Origin: Labilithrix luteola
GTDB taxonomy: Bacteria > Myxococcota_A > Polyangia > Polyangiales > Polyangiaceae
Direction of reading: 5' to 3'
DNA: 64,000 bases
NCBI RefSeq assembly: GCF_001263205.1
Contig: NZ_CP012333.1
Coordinates: 1,798,001-1,862,000 of the forward strand
The position numbers and the translations under genes are program-made. Of this stretch, positions 16,401 to 25,503 are shown piece after piece; position 1 is the first letter of the stretch; the number at the start of each line of letters is the position of its first letter. Under the pieces are notes generated by a model. That model searched no databases and had not been told where the DNA came from. It saw only the letters and a list, made by a program, of their open reading frames with translations.

Positions 16401-19400
16401 TGAGCATCACCGACGTATCCATCAAGAATCCCGTCTTCGCCTGGATGATCATGGCGAGCACGATGCTCTTCGGCATCGTTGCACTCTCGCGCATCGGCAT
16501 CAGCCAGTTCCCCGACGTCGACTACCCGAACATCTCCGTTTCGATCTCGTGGCCCGGCGCCTCGCCGCCCGCGGTCGAGCGCGAGATCGTCGAGCCAATC
16601 GAACAGGCCATTTCGCAAGTCGAGGGCGTCCAGCAAATCGCCTCGTCGGCCCGCGCGGGTAATGCCCGCATCACCGCGACGTTCGACATGTCGCGCAACG
16701 TCGACCTCGCGCTGCAGGATATCCAGGCGCGCGTGGCCGCGGCGCAGCGCTCGCTGCCGAAGGACGTCCCGGCTGCGACCGTCTCCAAGTCGAACCCCGA
16801 CGATCAGCCCATTTTGCAGATCGCCGTCACCGGCCCCTATTCGCGGCAGATGCTCGCGGACGTGGCCCGCTACCAGGTGCAAGAGCGCCTGCAAACGGTG
16901 CCGGGCGTCGGCCAGATCACGCTCAGCGGTTACCTGAACCGCAACGTGCGTATCTGGCTCGACGCAAGCAAGCTCGCCGAAAAGAACGTCGTCGCCAACG
17001 ACATCATCAACGCGATCCGCACCGAGCACGTCGACGTGCCCGGCGGTCAGCTCGATGCCGGCGGTCGCCAGCTCGACGTGCGTCTGCTCGGTGAAGCGCT
17101 CGACCTCGAGACGTTCAAGAAGATCGTCGTCAAGAAGTCGAAGCCCTCGCCCGTTTACCTCGAAGACGTGGCGCTCGTCGAAGACGGCTTCGAAGACGCG
17201 ACCTCGATCGCACGCCTCGACGGCGTTCCGCTGCAGGCTCTCGGCATCCTCAAGCAGCGCGGCACGAACGCCGTCGCAGTTGCCGACGGCGTCCGCGCGA
17301 AGGTCAACGAGATCCAAAGCACGCTCCCGGAAGGCATGAAGGTCGAAGTTCTCTTCGACTCCACCGTCTTCATCTCCGAATCCGTGCACGAGCTCGAGCT
17401 CGAGCTCGTCATGGCCGTCGCGCTCACCGCGCTCGTGTGCTGGCTGTTCCTTGGGTCGCTCTCGAGCACGATGAACGTCGTCCTCGCGATCCCGATGTCG
17501 CTCCTCGGCACGGTGGCCACGACCTACTTCTTCGGCTTCACGCTCAACACGTTCACGCTGCTCGGCCTCTCCTTGGCCGTCGGCCTCGTCGTCGACGACG
17601 CCGTCATGGTCATGGAGAACATCTATCGCCACGCCGAGATGGGCAAGAACCGCGTCCGCGCCGCCTCCGACGGCACGAAGGAAATCACGACCGCCGCCCT
17701 CGCCGCCACGCTCGCCGTCATCGCCATCTTCATGCCGGTCATCTTCATGAACGGCGTCATCGGCAAGTTCTTCTTCCAGTTCGGCGTGACGCTGTCGGTC
17801 GCCGTCATGCTCTCGTACTTCGAGGCCATCACGCTCGCGCCGGCGCGCTGCGCGCAGATGCTGAACACCTCGCGCGAGGGCCGTTCGAAGCTCGGCATCG
17901 CCGTCGACAAGGGTTTCAGCGCACTCGAGCGCTTCTATGCGCGCATCCTGCGAGGCGCGCTAACCCACCCGGTGAAGGTGCTCGTCTCGGCGATCATCAT
18001 TCTCGCCGCCACCTCCACGCTCGCCACGCGCATCAAGACGGAGTTCATCCCCTCGCAGGACCAGAGCCGCCTCAACGTGCGCCTCTCGACCGAAGCCGGT
18101 TCGACGCCCGTCGCCGCGCAGCCGCTTCTCGCGCGCGCCGAGGAGCGCATCGCCAAGCACCCCGAGATTGCGCGCATGCTCGTGACGCTCTCGGGCACCT
18201 CCGGTCAGATCTCGCTCACGCTCGTTCCGCCGGAGGAGCGCAAGGTCACCGCCCAGGAGCTCATGATGACGCTCCGCAAAGATCTCCAGGGCATCGCCGG
18301 CCTTCGCGCGTCCATCCAGGATCCCTCGCAGCAAGGCTTCGGCGCGAGCAAGGGCTCGCCCGTCGACTTCACCATCCGCGGCGCCGATTGGGACGTCCTC
18401 GTTGCGTCCGCCACGAAGCTGAAGACGGAGCTCGAGTCGAGCGGCATGGTCACCGACATAAACTCCGACTACCAGATGGGCGCGTCGGAGCTCCAGATCA
18501 TCCCCGACCGCCGCCGCGCCACCGACCTCGGCGTGTCGGTCAACGATCTCGGCACCACCATCAGCGCCCTCGTCGGCGGAAACACCATCGGTAAGTACTC
18601 GACCGAGGGTCGCCGCGTCGACGTCCGCATGCGCCTGCTCGCGTCGCAGCGCACGCGCCCGGAAGATCTCTCGCTCATCATGATGCGCAGCGGAAACAGC
18701 CAGCTCGTGCCGCTGTCGCTGCTCGTGACCGAACAGGAGACGCCCGTTCTCCAGACCATCAGCCGCCTCGATCGCGAGCGCGCGATCAGCATCACCGCCA
18801 ACGTGGGCCCCGGCCACTCGCAGGCCGAGGCAATGGCCAAGGTCGCCGAGCTCGGCAAGGAGCTGCCTCTCGGCATCCGCGTCGTCGCAGGCGGTCAGGC
18901 CTCGCAGCTCCAAGAGACCACCAGCGGCCTCTGGTTCGCCCTCGGCGTCGGCATTCTCGTCGCGTACATGGTGCTCGCGAGCCAGTTCAACTCGTTCCTG
19001 CACCCGGTCACCGTTCTGACGATTCTTCCGCTCGCCATTTCGGGCGCCATCCTCGGTCTCTTCGTCACGGGCAAGTCGCTGAACCTCTTCAGCATGATCG
19101 GCCTCTTGCTCCTCATGGGCATCGTGAAGAAGAACTCGATCCTGCTCGTCGAGTATGCCGAACAGGTGCGTGAGCACGAAGGACTGCCGTTCTGGGAGGC
19201 CATGCTCAAGGCCGGTCCGCTCCGCTTGCGTCCGATCTTGATGACCACCGTGGCCACGATGATGTCGGCCGTTCCTCCGATCCTCGGCCTCGGCCCGGGC
19301 ACCGAAACACGCAGCCCGATGGCCGCGGCCGTCCTCGGCGGTCTCGTCGTCTCCACGATCCTGAGCCTCCTCGTCGTCCCCGCCTTCTACGTCGTGGCGC

Positions 19401-19525
19401 TCCGCATCCGCGGAAAGCTAATCAAGGACAAGCCGCCGGAGGAGATTCACGACCACGCGCCCGCGCACGGAGAACTCACGCCGCGGCACTCCGAGCGCCA
19501 GCCGCGCACCAACGTGGGTCACTAA
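16400..19525 (+). CDS. RND (HAE1-type) multidrug efflux pump
   Basis: 1041 aa from a GTG at 16400. Family landmarks: N-terminal SIKNPVFAWMIMASTMLFGIVAL TM1, ISVSISWPGASPPAVEREIV, TM4 proton-relay aspartates D399-D400 in GLVVDDAVMVMENIYRH, relay Lys in MGIVKKNSILLVEY (K910/K911), and two homologous halves each with a large periplasmic loop. Located in the inner membrane, driven by the proton gradient. It is the last gene of the OMF-MFP-pump operon; its start sits on the inferred MFP stop. Substrate cannot be read, and no adjacent regulator is present. Confidence 0.95.
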   Translation: MSITDVSIKNPVFAWMIMASTMLFGIVALSRIGISQFPDVDYPNISVSISWPGASPPAVEREIVEPIEQAISQVEGVQQIASSARAGNARITATFDMSRNVDLALQDIQARVAAAQRSLPKDVPAATVSKSNPDDQPILQIAVTGPYSRQMLADVARYQVQERLQTVPGVGQITLSGYLNRNVRIWLDASKLAEKNVVANDIINAIRTEHVDVPGGQLDAGGRQLDVRLLGEALDLETFKKIVVKKSKPSPVYLEDVALVEDGFEDATSIARLDGVPLQALGILKQRGTNAVAVADGVRAKVNEIQSTLPEGMKVEVLFDSTVFISESVHELELELVMAVALTALVCWLFLGSLSSTMNVVLAIPMSLLGTVATTYFFGFTLNTFTLLGLSLAVGLVVDDAVMVMENIYRHAEMGKNRVRAASDGTKEITTAALAATLAVIAIFMPVIFMNGVIGKFFFQFGVTLSVAVMLSYFEAITLAPARCAQMLNTSREGRSKLGIAVDKGFSALERFYARILRGALTHPVKVLVSAIIILAATSTLATRIKTEFIPSQDQSRLNVRLSTEAGSTPVAAQPLLARAEERIAKHPEIARMLVTLSGTSGQISLTLVPPEERKVTAQELMMTLRKDLQGIAGLRASIQDPSQQGFGASKGSPVDFTIRGADWDVLVASATKLKTELESSGMVTDINSDYQMGASELQIIPDRRRATDLGVSVNDLGTTISALVGGNTIGKYSTEGRRVDVRMRLLASQRTRPEDLSLIMMRSGNSQLVPLSLLVTEQETPVLQTISRLDRERAISITANVGPGHSQAEAMAKVAELGKELPLGIRVVAGGQASQLQETTSGLWFALGVGILVAYMVLASQFNSFLHPVTVLTILPLAISGAILGLFVTGKSLNLFSMIGLLLLMGIVKKNSILLVEYAEQVREHEGLPFWEAMLKAGPLRLRPILMTTVATMMSAVPPILGLGPGTETRSPMAAAVLGGLVVSTILSLLVVPAFYVVALRIRGKLIKDKPPEEIHDHAPAHGELTPRHSERQPRTNVGH

Positions 19526-19633
19526 CCGTTCTCGCCCTGGCGAACGGGCGTTCACACGGCTCGCAGTCTGTGCACCGCGTTCCCTGATCCTGGGGGCTGC
19601 GGAGGAGGCATGTTCGTTGCCTTTCGCCGCGCC

Positions 19634-20272
19634 ATGCGCACTTCGCCAGTGTTCTTTCTTCTGCTCGCCGCGCTGCTCGCCGCCTGCGGCCCGCACCGCG
19701 CCGCCATGGTCGGCTACGAGATGCGGGATACGGAGTTCTCTTTGCAACCGGAGGAGACGCACCTCGAGACGAGTGTCGTCGGTCCAATCGATCTCGCAGT
19801 GGGACGACACCAGGTACCGAAGGACAGCGTCGTCGGCGGCCTCGCCGAGTCGTACGTGGTTCTGGGCATTCGGTTCCCCTTTCGGGTCGGCGATGTCGAG
19901 GGCGCGTTGACCAACGGAGTCGACGGGCTCGCGACGGGCATGCAGACCATGGGGCAGTTGCGCTCGCAGCGTCGCGTCGACGGCCCGGGCTTCATCGGCA
20001 CGGAGCTGATGATCGACGGAACGAGCGGCCCGCACGAGGGACGAGCGATCTACGTGCGTCTCTACGTGGTTCAAGACGCCTTCTTCATCCTCGCCGCTGC
20101 CGCCGACGAGCGGCCCGCAGGCTCGGGCGAGGCGAAGTACTTCGAGGGGCGGCGGACGCGCTTCTTCGATGCCTTTCGCGCCACGACTCCGGCCGACGGA
20201 TCGGTTCGACAGCTCACCCGAGACGAGGCACAAGCGATCACGAAGCGTTTGGTGTCCGTGGCGGCGCTCTAA
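19634..20272 (+). CDS. Lipoprotein of unknown function
   Basis: About 212 aa from the ATG at 19634; an ATG at 19610 gives a longer signal region. The signal MRTSPVFFLLLAALLAACG has an LAAC lipobox. The mature part mixes strands and helices (LAVGRHQVPKDSVVGGLAESYVVLGIRFPF, FIGTELMIDG, IYVRLYVVQDAFFILAAAA, FFDAFR) with no motif I recognise. It lies 108 bp after the pump gene and overlaps the convergent transposase-like gene by 4 nt. Confidence 0.65.
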   Translation: MRTSPVFFLLLAALLAACGPHRAAMVGYEMRDTEFSLQPEETHLETSVVGPIDLAVGRHQVPKDSVVGGLAESYVVLGIRFPFRVGDVEGALTNGVDGLATGMQTMGQLRSQRRVDGPGFIGTELMIDGTSGPHEGRAIYVRLYVVQDAFFILAAAADERPAGSGEAKYFEGRRTRFFDAFRATTPADGSVRQLTRDEAQAITKRLVSVAAL

Positions 20273-20862
20273 CCACGCCAACCGCTGCCGTGTTCCTCGG
20301 CTATGACGACCACTCTCGACTCGAGTGGAGGTCGCGCTTTTGCCCGGTTCTGCGGGACGCCGACCGGGATGGGATGGTGCTTCTTGTAGTTGGCAATCAC
20401 GTAGACGAGCCCATTTCGAACCTGGCGCGGAGAGGTGAAATCGCGCCGGTGATAGCGGTCGGACCAGATCCCGGCTCGCTGGAGGCCGAGGAGTTTCTTG
20501 AGACGCCGCGAAACGCGCACCGTAAAGCTCTTCATCCCTCGCTCGAGCGCGCGCTTGTCCGAAGCTTCGACGATCGCGTGAACATGATCCGATTGAATCG
20601 AGTACTCGACGATTTGGAAGTCGTCGCGCCGCGTCGATCTCACGGCGTTCTCCACGAGCTTCGCCAGCAGTTCGCTGCGAAAGCTCGGTAGTCCGCGCGA
20701 AACTCGAAGCGTGACATGCACCGGATGCCGGAAGTCATGTTCCGGACGCGCACGATGCCTTGCCCGTGGCCGCACGCCTGGTTTTCGGCCCGCATTCGGA
20801 CGCGCACCTCCACGCGTGCGTCGAACGACATCCGTCAGAAGCGAGAGCTGCGTTCCACTCAT
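20269..20862 (-). CDS. REP-associated Y1-type transposase (RAYT-like)
   Basis: 197 aa from the ATG at 20862, behind AGGGAGGGC. After a basic N-terminus (GGARPNAGRKPGVRPRARH) come the Y1 landmarks: RHPVHVTLRV, VEYSIQSDHVHAIVEA with the HVH metal-binding pair, AGIWSDRYHRRDFTS, and the putative nucleophile helix VRNGLVYVIANYKKHHP. These single-strand DNA transposases are domesticated and may move REP hairpins. No REP-like hairpins flank this copy. It lies next to an IS630 scar. Confidence 0.82.
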   Translation of the reverse strand: MSGTQLSLLTDVVRRTRGGARPNAGRKPGVRPRARHRARPEHDFRHPVHVTLRVSRGLPSFRSELLAKLVENAVRSTRRDDFQIVEYSIQSDHVHAIVEASDKRALERGMKSFTVRVSRRLKKLLGLQRAGIWSDRYHRRDFTSPRQVRNGLVYVIANYKKHHPIPVGVPQNRAKARPPLESRVVVIAEEHGSGWRG

Positions 20863-21000
20863 CGTGCCCTCCCTGGTCACGTCGAACCGCGCGGGCGAAC
20901 GTAATCGACGAGTCGACCTTCTGGCTCGATGGAACGCTGCACGCACCTGGGCGCGTGTCGGTGTCTAGCCACGCGTCGATGCGTTCGGTGAGCGAAAGAC

Positions 21001-21159
21001 GGCACGTATCTTCAGTGCCAACGGCCGGACATTTCTCGACGTCCCCAATTGCCGCCGTATCCGCCCGAACTCAACGCGATCGAGGGTGTTTGGCAGGTCA
21101 CGAAGAAGACGACATCCATGAATCAAGGCCGCTTTCCATCCAGATCGGACCTCCTGTGA
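21001..21159 (+). pseudogene. IS630-family transposase C-terminal remnant
   Basis: From 21049 the frame reads LPPYPPELNAIEGVWQVTKK then TTSMNQGRFPSRSDLL to a TGA at 21157, matching the last conserved block of IS630/DDE transposases (LPPYSPxLNPIExxW, whose Glu is the third catalytic acid). Just upstream, another frame reads ANGRTFLDVPN, suggesting an old frameshift. No complete transposase or terminal repeats remain. The span before 21049 is approximate. Confidence 0.65.
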
Positions 21160-21564
21160 GGAGCCTCCCTGGACCTCACGGAGAACCAGTGGAAGATGAC
21201 CCGAAGAAGCTCGTCGGGAGGGCGGCAGCGGACGCCCCGCTCCTCGAGCCGCTCGGATGCGCGACCGAACTCGTGGTTCAGCTCGTTCGCACAGTTCGAA
21301 TGAGATTCAAACGGCGTCGATGGCCCGTGCGCCGCCGCCCGGTCCCGCCGAGTTCGACGTCAGCGAAAACTGCCCGAACGACAGAAAGCGCGGTTCGGCC
21401 CTTTCGAGACAGTGCTGCCAGTACTCCACCGGCGCCCTTGCGCGAGAAACCCGCAGTGAGCAAGCCCCGCGCAGCGCGAACTCCACAGCGCTCGAGATAG
21501 GGGCTGCGATGACGCCGGCTTGGCGATGCTCGAAAGCGTCGGTGTGAGCCGACGCCCGACGGCA
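21160..21564. other. 405-bp region without recognisable gene
   Basis: Neither strand holds a convincing frame; codon bias is weaker than in flanking genes, and no hairpin or repeat was noticed. Together with the IS630 remnant this looks like decayed mobile-element DNA. Confidence 0.4.
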
Positions 21565-22251
21565 CTAGACGTTCTGCACGCGGATGCGTTTGACGCCGGG
21601 GACCGTCTCGACGCACTCGGTGAGCTTCGGCACGCCGATGGAGAGCGGCATCTGCACGTCGAACTTGGCAACGAGGCGCTTCTTGTCTTCGCCGAGGCGC
21701 TTTTCGTATTCGAGGTCGGTCACGACCGCACCGAGGCCCGTCAATGCGGCGACGAGCGTGGTGATGCCCTGTCCGTCGTCGTTCAAGACGACCTCGAGAT
21801 GGCGGCGGAGCAGGTTGTCGTTCTTGTCTTCGAACTTGCGAAGAATGGTGAGCGCGGCGATGCCCATCATGGTCACGAAGACGGCGATGACGTACATCCC
21901 TGCGCCGGCGCACATGCCGATCGCGGTGACCAGCCAAAGGCCCGCGGCGGTGGTCAGCCCTTGGATGGAGAGACCGTTGCGGAGAATGGCGCCGCCGGCG
22001 AGAAAGCCGATCGCCGACACGACCGAGGCGGCGATACGCGAGGCGTCGACTTCCACCAGATCGTCTTTGCCGTACGCCTGCCAGTAGACGAACTGCGAGG
22101 AGATGACCATGAAGGTGGCCGCCGCCAGCGCCACGATGAGGTGCGTGCGGAGACCGACCGGACGCCGGTGAACGTCGCGTTCGTAGCCAATCACGCCGCC
22201 GAGCGCCGCACCGACGGCAATTCTCGCGACCAGCGCGCCGGTCGCGAGCAT
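21565..22251 (-). CDS. MgtC/SapB-family membrane protein
   Basis: 228 aa from the ATG at 22251; the upstream stop overlaps it (TGATG). TM helices run from residue 3 to about 125, with the MgtC signature GALVARIAVGAALGGVIGYERDVHRRPVGLRTH, IGFLAGGAIL and GLTTAAGLWLVTAIGMCAGAGMYVIA. A soluble C-terminal ACT-like domain follows (LEVVLNDDGQGITTLV...VKRIRV). MgtC proteins modulate P-type ATPases or ATP synthase and support growth in low Mg or inside hosts. Cotranscribed with a six-TM protein. Confidence 0.88.
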   Translation of the reverse strand: MLATGALVARIAVGAALGGVIGYERDVHRRPVGLRTHLIVALAAATFMVISSQFVYWQAYGKDDLVEVDASRIAASVVSAIGFLAGGAILRNGLSIQGLTTAAGLWLVTAIGMCAGAGMYVIAVFVTMMGIAALTILRKFEDKNDNLLRRHLEVVLNDDGQGITTLVAALTGLGAVVTDLEYEKRLGEDKKRLVAKFDVQMPLSIGVPKLTECVETVPGVKRIRVQNV

Positions 22252-22817
22252 CAGACCTCCCTCACGGGCGAGAACACGCGGAACGCCACCATCGCGAGCG
22301 CCACCGCCGCGACCTGCGCCACGACGAGCTGCTGGACGGTGAAGAGGAAGCCGTGCGGCGCGTGGTCGAGATGCCACATGCCCGACGTCGCCCGATAGGC
22401 CGTCACGAGCAGTAGACTCGCGGCGAGCGCGCGGAGATCGGCGCCGCGCGCCATGCCGAACACCAGCGCGAGCACCCCGAACGTGGCCACGAGGTCGTTC
22501 ACGAGCTGGGCCGGCCCCTCCGACAGCCAGGGAAACGCGAGACCGCTTCCACGGAGCACCTGGTGGACCAGGGCAATGCCGAGGAGCGCGCCGAAGCCCT
22601 GCGTAGCCACGTACGTCATGCACGGGACGCCGCGCGCGCGCGTCGTGAAGACCAGCACCAGGACCGAGAGGAGCGTCACGAGCGCGTTGGCAGCGAGCGC
22701 GACCTGGAGATTCCCCTCCGAGACCCGCTCCCCGACGATTCCCCCACTCACCGCGACGGCCAAAAAGAAGCCGCTCAGTAGAGGTGTGACGAGGGACAAA
22801 AACTGCCGCGCCGACAT
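22251..22817 (-). CDS. Polytopic membrane protein, unknown, coupled to mgtC-like gene
   Basis: 188 aa from the ATG at 22817 with GGAGGT upstream; the open frame extends further back, but without that site. About six TM helices (QFLSLVTPLLSGFFLAVAVSGGIVG, ALAANALVTLLSVLVLVF, FGALLGIALVHQVL, LVATFGVLALVFG, LRALAASLLLVTAY, VAQVAAVALAMVAFRVF). Charged residues are few. The stop overlaps the MgtC-like start, implying that the two act together. No family recognised. Confidence 0.68.
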   Translation of the reverse strand: MSARQFLSLVTPLLSGFFLAVAVSGGIVGERVSEGNLQVALAANALVTLLSVLVLVFTTRARGVPCMTYVATQGFGALLGIALVHQVLRGSGLAFPWLSEGPAQLVNDLVATFGVLALVFGMARGADLRALAASLLLVTAYRATSGMWHLDHAPHGFLFTVQQLVVAQVAAVALAMVAFRVFSPVREV

Positions 22818-23096
22818 GCTGACCTCCGAAATGCCCGTCCTGTGCGAGTGTGCGAGCCTGCGTCCGATTGACCGAACTCGGCCCAAACCTCCTCGGCTCC
22901 TCGGGCGGGCGTGCACCCGCCTCGTGACGCCGCGAGACGCCGCGAGACCCGGGCCTCTGTCGAGGTCATCAGTGCACCCGCGAATCAACCACTATGGTTA
23001 GCGAGGGCGCGACCGTCAATCACGAATGGCCCACGCGATGCAGCCTCCGCGACGCCCGCTCCGCCGGGTGAACCTTGGAACGAAAGGAGGCTCGCG

Positions 23097-23336
23097 ATGG
23101 CCAAGTGTGACAGTTGCGGCAACGACTATGACAAGGCCTTCAAGGTCGACGTTGGCGGCCGCTCGATGACCTTCGACTGCTTCGAATGCGCGATTCAGAT
23201 GCTCGCGCCGATCTGCGCTTCCTGCGGGGTGAGGATCGTCGGGCACGGCGTCGAAAGCGCGGCGAGCGTCTACTGCTGTGCCAATTGCGCCCGGAAAGCG
23301 GGAGAACGCCAGCTTCAGGACCGGATCAGCGTCTGA
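23097..23336 (+). CDS. Small zinc-ribbon protein
   Basis: 79 aa, with AAAGGAGG upstream. Cys pairs CDSC, CFEC, CASC and CCANC make two four-Cys zinc sites (MAKCDSCGNDYDKAFKVDV, TFDCFECAI, PICASCGVRIVGHG, VYCCANCARKAG). Members of this kind are cytosolic and poorly characterised. Monocistronic on the plus strand, 129 bp before the glutaredoxin fusion. Confidence 0.78.
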   Translation: MAKCDSCGNDYDKAFKVDVGGRSMTFDCFECAIQMLAPICASCGVRIVGHGVESAASVYCCANCARKAGERQLQDRISV

Positions 23337-23465
23337 TCGGTCGGCCCCGGCTCGTCCCGACCCGCTCTTGGAGACGGTTTCAGGCCCGTTTCGGTCACGC
23401 GCGGGGGAGGAGCCCCGAAGTTCCCTTGACGGCCCGGTGAGTCCGCGTAAACCCTTCTTTTCGTC

Positions 23466-24404
23466 ATGCTCACCGATGCGCTCCGCCAGCAGTTCGATGA
23501 CCTCGTGAACAAGAACGAGGTCGTGCTCTTCATGAAGGGCAACAAGCACTTCCCGCAGTGCGGTTTCTCCGCCCAGGTCGTGGGGATCCTCAAACAGATG
23601 GGAACCAAGTTCGAGAGCGTGAACGTGCTCGCGGATCCCGCGGTGCGCGACGGCATCAAGGAGTACTCGAACTGGCCGACCATCCCTCAGCTCTACGTGA
23701 AGGGCGAGTTCGTCGGCGGCTGCGACATCGTCAAAGAGATGTTCGCTACGGGTGAGCTCCAGAAGAAGCTCGGCGTGCAAGTCGCGCAAGTCTCGGAGGG
23801 CAAGCCGGCCAGCGCGCCGGACATCACCCTCGACGACGGCGCGGCCAAGGCCATCAAGGCGGCCGACGAGGGCAACGGAGAGATGCTCCGCCTCGAGATC
23901 AGCGCCGACTTCCAGTACGAGCTCTACTTCGGCCCGAAAGAGGCGAGCGATCTCGTCTCGACGTCGAACGGCGTCTCGATCCTCTTCGACGCGGCAAGCG
24001 CCGAGCGCGCCAAGGGTCTCCGCATCAGCTGGGTCGAAACGGCCGACGGCGGCGCCTTCAAGATCGAGAACCCGAACGAGCCCGCACGCGTGAAGTCGCT
24101 TTCGGCCCCCGAGGTCAAGGCGTGGCTCGACCAGGGCAAGAGCTTCGAGTTCTTCGACGTGCGCGGCGAGGATGAGCGCAAGATCGCCAAGATCGAGCAG
24201 GCCAAGCCGCTCGACGCTGCAGGCGAGAAGCACCTCGCCGGCGTCGCGAAGGACACGCCCATCGTGTTCCACTGCCACCACGGCATGCGCAGCCGCAACG
24301 CGGCCGAGCGCTTCCTCCGTGAGGGGTACACCAACCTGTACAACCTCGAAGGCGGCATCGAGGCGTGGTCCCAGAAGGTCGACCCGAAGGTCGCGCGCTA
24401 CTGA
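23466..24404 (+). CDS. CGFS glutaredoxin - A-type-like domain - rhodanese fusion
   Basis: 312 aa. Residues 1-105: monothiol glutaredoxin with FMKGNKHFPQCGFSAQVV (CGFS at 32-35), WPTIPQLYVKGEFVGGCDI. Residues 117-205: an IscA/HesB-like fold (ITLDDGAAKAIKAADEGNGEMLRLEIS, GVSILFDAASAERAKGLRISWVE), but the FeS-ligating Cys are gone (FKIENPNEP where CGCG is expected). Residues 212-310: rhodanese with the active-site loop HCHHGMRS (C270). CGFS glutaredoxins carry [2Fe-2S] clusters with BolA partners; bolA follows with a TGATG overlap. Predicted role in FeS transfer coupled to sulfur handling. Confidence 0.9.
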   Translation: MLTDALRQQFDDLVNKNEVVLFMKGNKHFPQCGFSAQVVGILKQMGTKFESVNVLADPAVRDGIKEYSNWPTIPQLYVKGEFVGGCDIVKEMFATGELQKKLGVQVAQVSEGKPASAPDITLDDGAAKAIKAADEGNGEMLRLEISADFQYELYFGPKEASDLVSTSNGVSILFDAASAERAKGLRISWVETADGGAFKIENPNEPARVKSLSAPEVKAWLDQGKSFEFFDVRGEDERKIAKIEQAKPLDAAGEKHLAGVAKDTPIVFHCHHGMRSRNAAERFLREGYTNLYNLEGGIEAWSQKVDPKVARY

Positions 24405-24640
24405 TGGCCTCCACGGAAGACGCGCTCAAGAGCGCCATCCTCGACAAGATCCCCGACGCTCACGTGGACGTGACCTCCGGCTCGGGCGGTCACTTCACGC
24501 TAAACGTCGTCTCGCCTGTGTTCGAGGGCAAAGGCATGCTGGAGAGCCAGCGCCTCGTGCTCGGCGCGATTGCCCACCTCATGAAGGGCGACAACGCGCC
24601 GGTGCACGCCATCGACACCTTGAAGACGCGCGCTCGCTGA
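24404..24640 (+). CDS. BolA-family protein
   Basis: 78 aa. The ATG overlaps the upstream stop. VDVTSGSGGHFTLNVVSPVFEGKGMLESQRLVLGAIAHLM is the BolA fold, with the conserved His (GSGGHF) and the RLVxG helix. BolA proteins bind a [2Fe-2S] cluster together with CGFS glutaredoxins, which fits the fused glutaredoxin directly upstream. Convergent with the next gene (3-nt gap). Confidence 0.93.
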   Translation: MASTEDALKSAILDKIPDAHVDVTSGSGGHFTLNVVSPVFEGKGMLESQRLVLGAIAHLMKGDNAPVHAIDTLKTRAR

Positions 24641-24643
24641 GCG

Positions 24644-25444
24644 TCAGCGCGTAACCTTGCCCACTTGCACGGGTGCCCGCTTGCCCGTGAGGGGCTGCGG
24701 GCGCGGAGCCACTACGCCCGTCAGCGGCATGGCCTTCGGCGGGAGCTCGCCGAGCTTCGCGGTAACCGTCGGAGCCGTGGGGGGCGTCGGGTCGGAAGGC
24801 GGCGCGGTCGTCCCCATCGCCGACGGTTCGGGGGGCGGAAGCGGCTGGATTCCTCCGGCCACAATCCCCTGGGTGTGGCACGTCTCGCGACCGAACGCGA
24901 TCGCCGTGGCCGCCGCCATCGCGCCCGCCCCCGCGATGGCGAGCGCGAGCTTCTTGCGGCGCTTCTTCTTCACCCCCTCCGGGCAGTCCTGCGTGAGGAT
25001 CGTGCCGTCCGCGCGCTGGTAGTAACGCACGCACATCTCACCACCGGCGTGCTTTTCGAGCAGCGCCTCGGCCGCATCCCGCGAGAGCGAGGAGAGGTTG
25101 TAGACGTTCTTCTCGCAGCTCAGACAGAAGCGAACGTGCTCGTCGCCGACCATCTTGTCCCAGCTCGCCGAGCACGGACTCGCGACGCGCACCTGGTCGA
25201 GGAGCGGCAGCGCACGTTTCGGCACCCCGCCGTTCCTGAGCCGCGCGTCGACGCCCTCGAGCTCGCGAGCCAGCTGCTCTTCCCTCGCCTTGAGCGTCGA
25301 GAGCTCGGTGGCCTGCTGGCGTACCCCGGCGAGCTCTTTCTCGAGTGATTCCTTGCGCTCGCGGAGCGCGTCGAGCTCGCTGCGATAGGGCGAGCCGGCC
25401 TGGCCCGCATGAGGGGTGTTCGGGGTCGAGTTCGTCGTGCTCAC
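24644..25444 (-). CDS. Coiled-coil, Cys-containing single-TM protein
   Basis: 266 aa. Residues 20-75 are a coiled coil (SELDALRERKESLEKELAG...). Residues 85-160 carry a conserved-looking domain: VASPCSASWDKMVGDEHVRFCLSCEKNVYNLSSLSRDAAEALL, with GGEMCVRYYQRADGTILTQDCP. A basic KKKRRKK precedes a TM helix (about 166-183), and the outside tail is Pro-rich. Proteins with the CSASWDxMxGDxxVRFCxxCxxxVYNLS block recur in myxobacteria; their function is unknown. The Cys set may bind a metal. Confidence 0.68.
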   Translation of the reverse strand: MSTTNSTPNTPHAGQAGSPYRSELDALRERKESLEKELAGVRQQATELSTLKAREEQLARELEGVDARLRNGGVPKRALPLLDQVRVASPCSASWDKMVGDEHVRFCLSCEKNVYNLSSLSRDAAEALLEKHAGGEMCVRYYQRADGTILTQDCPEGVKKKRRKKLALAIAGAGAMAAATAIAFGRETCHTQGIVAGGIQPLPPPEPSAMGTTAPPSDPTPPTAPTVTAKLGELPPKAMPLTGVVAPRPQPLTGKRAPVQVGKVTR

Positions 25445-25503
25445 GGAGAGGTCAGACGTGCCTCGACCCCGGAAGTTTTGGACGGTTCGGGATTTCGCGC
25501 GGG

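Noticed and set aside
16401..16662. Extension of the MFP reading frame into the pump gene
   Set aside because: The tail is Arg/His-rich and out of frame with a perfectly conserved pump N-terminus; better explained by a one-base loss upstream.
16295..17632. Minus-strand open frame opposite the RND pump gene
   Set aside because: Low-complexity His/Asp/Arg translation antisense to a conserved pump.
19526..19560. Weak inverted repeat after the efflux operon (TCGCC/GGCGA)
   Set aside because: Only a 5-bp stem with 2-nt loop and no T-run; too weak to call a terminator.
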